44,827 bases of DNA. Origin: CAYMTV01 sp964393525. Its GTDB lineage: Bacteria > Patescibacteriota > Microgenomatia > Daviesbacterales > UBA10151. Positions 41,645 to 44,827 of this stretch are shown in pieces. The position numbers were made by a program, and so were the translations under genes. The stretch's first letter is position 1; each line of letters opens with the position of its first letter. The notes under the pieces were generated by a model. That model had not been told where the DNA came from and ran no database searches. It saw nothing but the letters and a program-made list of their open reading frames with translations. The stretch lies in assembly GCA_964393525.1 (NCBI GenBank), contig CAYMTV010000006.1, forward strand, positions 1-44,827, given 5' to 3'.

Positions 41645-43372
41645 CTAAGTATTAAGTTCTATTATGTAAAAAGCGGGCAAACCATCGGGGAAGTTAATTA
41701 CCTCGAGCAATTTTCCCCTAAACCCGATCTCTCCTTCAACTTTTTTTGGATCCAATTCTTTAAGTTGTGTAGAAGAAACAATTAAAAGGTTTTTACCTTT
41801 TAATAAATCAGCTTGCAACGATCCATACCAGCCGCGGCTAACAGGTATTAGAAAATACATATTATCAATCTTGTTACCCAAAACTTCTTTAAAAAGCTCT
41901 TTTCTTAGGCTTTTGATCTCTTTTTGGAAAAGCTGAGGATCATATTTATTATGGTATAAATAGGCCATTAAAAGCGAAGTATCACTGTCATCTAAAATGA
42001 CACTTTGGTAATTGTTTTTTAAACTGTCTGCCCAAGTTACAGCTTCTTTGAAACCATAATTAAAATGATAGGCACTGTCCCATTTATATGGACCTAAATA
42101 ATTTTGGATAAAAATAAAAGCTTCAAAAGCCAAAATCAATCCATATATTGCAGGGATAATTATTTTAAATTTCCCTTTTAAGTTTTTATAGGCAAAATTT
42201 AGACCGGCGGCCATCAGCATAATAAGCAATGGAAGCACAAACATGAGTCTTGAGGCATGATTTCCGCCGTCTCTGGTTAAAGATGACGGAAGCGGCGCGA
42301 GCACAAGCCATAGGACCAAAAGCCACTTAGTATTGCCAAGCAATCTAAAGTTAAAAGCTAAAAAGATTACTCCAAAAATTAGGGCAAAAAATTCTATCTT
42401 ATAAAATTGTCCTATCCCTTTTGGCGAATGCCTTAAGTTTGGATCCCCTTCTAAAAAAAGAAATTCGGGAGAAAATGCCTTTAAATAATTTGAAGATATG
42501 GAATCGAGAAACGACAGCGCCTTATTGTAAATTACTTTATCCAGAAATCTTGTTTGTAAACCTACCGATTTCTCGACTCCCTCAGCTAAATTCTTTCTTA
42601 ACCTTGCTAAATCAATTTCTTTTGAAGTTGTTGGATCGGTAAAAATGGAAATTTCCGAAAATCTTTGTCCTCCTCCGCCAAAAAAATTACCCGTAATCAG
42701 AGGCATATAAACTAACCCAAATATCAACAGAAGGAATATGATTCTTTTTTTAACAATTGCCAATTTTTTCCAAAAAATCAAAATTAAGCCAATCAAAAAA
42801 AGCGGTATAAAAAGTTTAGCAGTACTGTAGGTCCAAGCGGATAGTCCGAAAAAAACTACGGCAAAATACAAAAACTTTCCCTTTTCTAAACCCCTCAAAA
42901 AAAAGTATAAACCTGCCAAAAATAAAGCTATCATCAGGGAAAGTTCAAAGGCTATCCTGCTATATTGAAAACTCCAGGGTGAGATTAAAAACATCACACT
43001 AGAGAGGACTGCGGTTACTTTATCTTTAAAGATTTTGAGTGCCAGAAGATAAATAAGATATACGCTAAGTAAGCCAAAGATTACCGAGGGCATCCTGACC
43101 GACAACGCGTTATTTCCAAAAATTGCTATGAAAGGAACTGCAGCATAAATATATAGCGGAGTTCTAAAATCTGCAAAAGAATGGAAAAAAATCGGAAAAG
43201 AATTACCGTAATAATCTTTGCCTGTTTTTAAGAATGAATATGCCTGATACCCTGCGTCAGCCTCATCCCAATAAAGACTTGCCGGAACTTTGTTAATTTG
43301 CCAAATTCTTAAAAAAACTGCTGCGATTATTGCAATGACTAGCAAAAGCTTTAGTATTGTATTTTTTTTCAT
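41645..43372 (-). CDS. GT39-type membrane glycosyltransferase, array copy 2
   Basis: This 575-residue GT-C paralogue has VPASLYWDEADAGYQAYSFL (catalytic Asp36-Glu37) and SPWSFQYSRIAFELS. GKDYYG replaces the GKDEWG of the other copies. External loop residues GNFFGGGGQRFSEISIFTDPTTSKE show a glycine run. FLFLEGDPNLRHSPKGIGQFYK matches copies 1 and 6 in part. The soluble C-terminal domain ends YIIELNT. It starts 9 bp after copy 1 with a clear ATG. Confidence 0.88.
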   Translation of the reverse strand: MKKNTILKLLLVIAIIAAVFLRIWQINKVPASLYWDEADAGYQAYSFLKTGKDYYGNSFPIFFHSFADFRTPLYIYAAVPFIAIFGNNALSVRMPSVIFGLLSVYLIYLLALKIFKDKVTAVLSSVMFLISPWSFQYSRIAFELSLMIALFLAGLYFFLRGLEKGKFLYFAVVFFGLSAWTYSTAKLFIPLFLIGLILIFWKKLAIVKKRIIFLLLIFGLVYMPLITGNFFGGGGQRFSEISIFTDPTTSKEIDLARLRKNLAEGVEKSVGLQTRFLDKVIYNKALSFLDSISSNYLKAFSPEFLFLEGDPNLRHSPKGIGQFYKIEFFALIFGVIFLAFNFRLLGNTKWLLVLWLVLAPLPSSLTRDGGNHASRLMFVLPLLIMLMAAGLNFAYKNLKGKFKIIIPAIYGLILAFEAFIFIQNYLGPYKWDSAYHFNYGFKEAVTWADSLKNNYQSVILDDSDTSLLMAYLYHNKYDPQLFQKEIKSLRKELFKEVLGNKIDNMYFLIPVSRGWYGSLQADLLKGKNLLIVSSTQLKELDPKKVEGEIGFRGKLLEVINFPDGLPAFYIIELNT

Positions 43373-43381
43373 TACACCGGA

Positions 43382-44761
43382 TCACTTTTTTGTAACTACA
43401 TAAAATATGGGTTTATCAAACGGGTTTACGATTGTTTTCAAAACAACGATGTTTCCTGGAGGATTTATCCTCCAATCTGAGCTACTAGCCTCATCTTGAG
43501 AACTTACCATGTAAACCTCTCCCTGTTTCAACAATCTATCCAGGCCTCTGTATTTATCCAAATCCGTCATTGCTCCAAAGAAGTATTTTTCTCCCAATCT
43601 AAACCCCTCAAAATCTTCAGCTACTTCTCCGAGGGTTTCATCGCTTTTAAATTCTTTTTGAAATATGGATGGATCATACCCATACCAGAATAAAAATCTC
43701 GGTAAAGCCGGTTCGTAACTATTATTAAAATAAATTCTTGAGTAATTTCCATCTACTTTGCTTATAAAAGTAATCGCTTCTTTATAACCATCCTGCCAAA
43801 AACGCCAGCTGTCTTTTGCCCAGTCTACATAGTATCTGTGAAAATAAAAGCTAAGGTTGATTAAGCCCACTAGAATCACCCCAGTAAAAAGCGCTTTAAA
43901 TCTTAAATCTTTTTGCTTATTTAACAAATAATTTAACCCCATAGCAGTAAAAATGGTAAGGGGCAATAAAATTAGTATCCCGCGGGCAGCATGATAGCCG
44001 CCTGAAATTGAAAAAGCTGGCGGTAAAGCACCCAAAAAAAGCCAGAATATCAGTATTGTCACAAATTTTCTTCCGCGGAAATCTTGTGCTTCCCATGATT
44101 TTATTAAGACAAAAATTCCCATTAAAAGTAGCAGGAGCTCAAAATAATAAAACTCTCCCCTATCGGCAACAGAGTGTCTTAAATTCGGATCGCCATTTAA
44201 AAACAAAAACGGTGAGGATAAAATTGTCAGGTAATTTTTTGTAATCTGGCTCAGAAAAGACTCCGGTTTATTATGGAAAAGTTGAGGAAGAAAACCATCC
44301 TGTTCAATCTTCCTTCTGTAAACTATTTCATCTTTGATTGTTCTATCGGTAAATATTGAGATTTTAGATGATCTTTCAAGAGTTTTACCCTGCAGGGTAA
44401 GGATTAAAAAAGGAATAAGAACAATAAATCCTGTAAGTAAAATTAAAAATAGTTTACTTTGTCCCAACCTAAGAAGTTTATCCCTAAACAATAGAAACAA
44501 GCTGATTACATAAAGCGGAGTAAACAATGTAGCTATAGCATATGAATAAAATGATAAAACAAATAAGAATATCGACAGAAAAAGCCAGCGTGCATTCTCT
44601 AAACCCCTAATAAATGCCCAGGTCCCCCAGGTTATCAGTGACAAAACTACTAGAGGTTCCATTCCGCCCTGCCGGGAAAAATGAAGGTGCCAGGGTGAAA
44701 TAGCCAGAAAAAATAAACTTATTAGACCAATCTTCTGGTTAAATATTTTTTTTTTTTTTTT
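43382..44761 (-). CDS. GT39-type membrane glycosyltransferase, array copy 1, 5' end missing or broken
   Basis: The conserved family segment ISPWHLHFSRQGG-MEPLVVL lies across 44662, so the gene does not begin at the ATG there. The frame stays open upstream through KIFNQKIGLISLFFLA to the 18-base A tract (44763-44746 on this strand), where a TAA at 44764-44762 closes it. The catalytic DE loop and first helices, about 100 residues in paralogues, are absent. Within the known part, FTDRTIKDEIVYRRK and FLNGDPNLRHSVADRGEFYYFE match copy 2. The missing start is probably beyond the window or lost to an error at the contig end; homopolymer slippage is possible. Confidence 0.8.
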   Translation of the reverse strand, partial: KKKKKIFNQKIGLISLFFLAISPWHLHFSRQGGMEPLVVLSLITWGTWAFIRGLENARWLFLSIFLFVLSFYSYAIATLFTPLYVISLFLLFRDKLLRLGQSKLFLILLTGFIVLIPFLILTLQGKTLERSSKISIFTDRTIKDEIVYRRKIEQDGFLPQLFHNKPESFLSQITKNYLTILSSPFLFLNGDPNLRHSVADRGEFYYFELLLLLMGIFVLIKSWEAQDFRGRKFVTILIFWLFLGALPPAFSISGGYHAARGILILLPLTIFTAMGLNYLLNKQKDLRFKALFTGVILVGLINLSFYFHRYYVDWAKDSWRFWQDGYKEAITFISKVDGNYSRIYFNNSYEPALPRFLFWYGYDPSIFQKEFKSDETLGEVAEDFEGFRLGEKYFFGAMTDLDKYRGLDRLLKQGEVYMVSSQDEASSSDWRINPPGNIVVLKTIVNPFDKPIFYVVTKK

Positions 44762-44763
44762 TT
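44746..44763. repeat. 18-base T homopolymer interrupting the last GT39 reading frame
   Basis: A run of 18 T (A on the coding minus strand) lies 64 bases from the right end. With 17 or 20 bases, the open frame above it (SILKVSFFNNYIK) would join the GT39 frame; with 18 it does not. A sequencing or assembly error, or phase variation, could explain this. Confidence 0.8.
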
Positions 44764-44827
44764 ATATAGTTATTAAAGAAACTAACCTTCAGAATACTCC
44801 GACATGTCTCACTTGCTACTCATTTAA
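44764..44827. other. right edge of window, no supported gene
   Basis: All three minus-strand frames meet stops within these 64 bases, and the translated residues do not resemble the GT39 N-terminal segment expected here. I see no gene, hairpin or promoter that I can support. It may be low-quality contig-end sequence. Confidence 0.5.

Noticed and set aside
44660..44662. ATG at 44662 as true start of the last GT39 gene
   Set aside because: Family motif SPWH-HFSR lies upstream of it in the same frame, so the gene is longer.
1..44827. Alternative genetic code (TGA as glycine) as in some candidate phyla
   Set aside because: TGA ends many genes in ATGA, GTGA and TTGA overlaps, consistent with a normal stop.
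1..44827. Mobile elements, phage genes, tRNA/rRNA, CRISPR arrays
   Set aside because: No transposase, integrase, terminal repeats, tRNA-like cloverleaf or spaced repeats were seen in either strand.

Overview
The window is a dense surface-polysaccharide / cell-envelope glycosylation locus from an AT-rich bacterium. Roughly 37 protein genes are packed end to end, mostly with 4-17 bp overlaps or gaps under 30 bp. No gene-free stretch exceeds about 140 bp, and I see no RNA genes, insertion sequences or CRISPR. TGA is used as a stop throughout, often inside ATGA start/stop overlaps, so the code is standard and not the TGA=Gly code of some candidate phyla. The large set of GT39-type membrane glycosyltransferases, the DUF2304 and DUF5672 genes, the low GC, short or absent leaders and weak Shine-Dalgarno sequences suggest a candidate-phyla-radiation (Patescibacteria, perhaps Microgenomates) genome. 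That assignment is inferred from gene style only and is not certain.

Layout. (1) 1-3016, plus strand: the tail of an unidentified protein, two Gfo/Idh/MocA oxidoreductases and a glucose-1-phosphate cytidylyltransferase. (2) 3069-3998, plus: a lone atypical GT-A-like protein behind its own predicted promoter. (3) 8936-3991, minus: a four-gene operon of an RfbH/ColD-like 3-dehydrase, a UDP-glucuronate-decarboxylase-like SDR, a UDP-glucose dehydrogenase and a second RfbH/ColD-like 3-dehydrase. (4) 9074-26587, plus: a 17.5-kb operon. It opens with a GDP-D-glycero-D-manno-heptose pathway (HddA kinase, GmhA isomerase, fused HddC/GmhB). It continues with five SDR-type sugar epimerase/reductases (one fused to a GNAT acetyltransferase), an RmlC-like epimerase, a PLP aminotransferase, two sugar C-methyltransferases, another oxidoreductase and several glycosyltransferases. 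(5) 44761-26592, minus: an 18-kb operon of membrane and cytosolic glycosyltransferases. It includes six tandem GT39-type paralogues, a PIG-V-like mannosyltransferase, GT2 and GT4 enzymes, a polyprenyl-phosphate glycosyltransferase followed by a DUF2304 protein, a GDP-fucose-synthase-like SDR and a SAM methyltransferase.

How it fits together. Sections 1, 3 and 4 look like factories for unusual activated sugars: CDP-, UDP- and GDP-linked deoxy, branched, amino and heptose sugars. GT-A and GT-B enzymes would assemble these on the cytosolic side. Section 5 would put sugars on polyprenyl phosphate and transfer them outside the membrane with GT-C enzymes. No Wzx/Wzy, ABC exporter or lipid A genes are seen, so export and polymerisation genes lie elsewhere.

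The most distinctive items are the dehydrase-SDR-Ugd-dehydrase operon, whose dehydrases carry the catalytic His but no iron-sulfur cysteines; the modular plus-strand operon with duplicated SDR/GT/methyltransferase parts and SDRs with altered catalytic residues; the six-gene GT39 array; and predicted promoters placed so close to start codons that leaderless mRNAs are likely.
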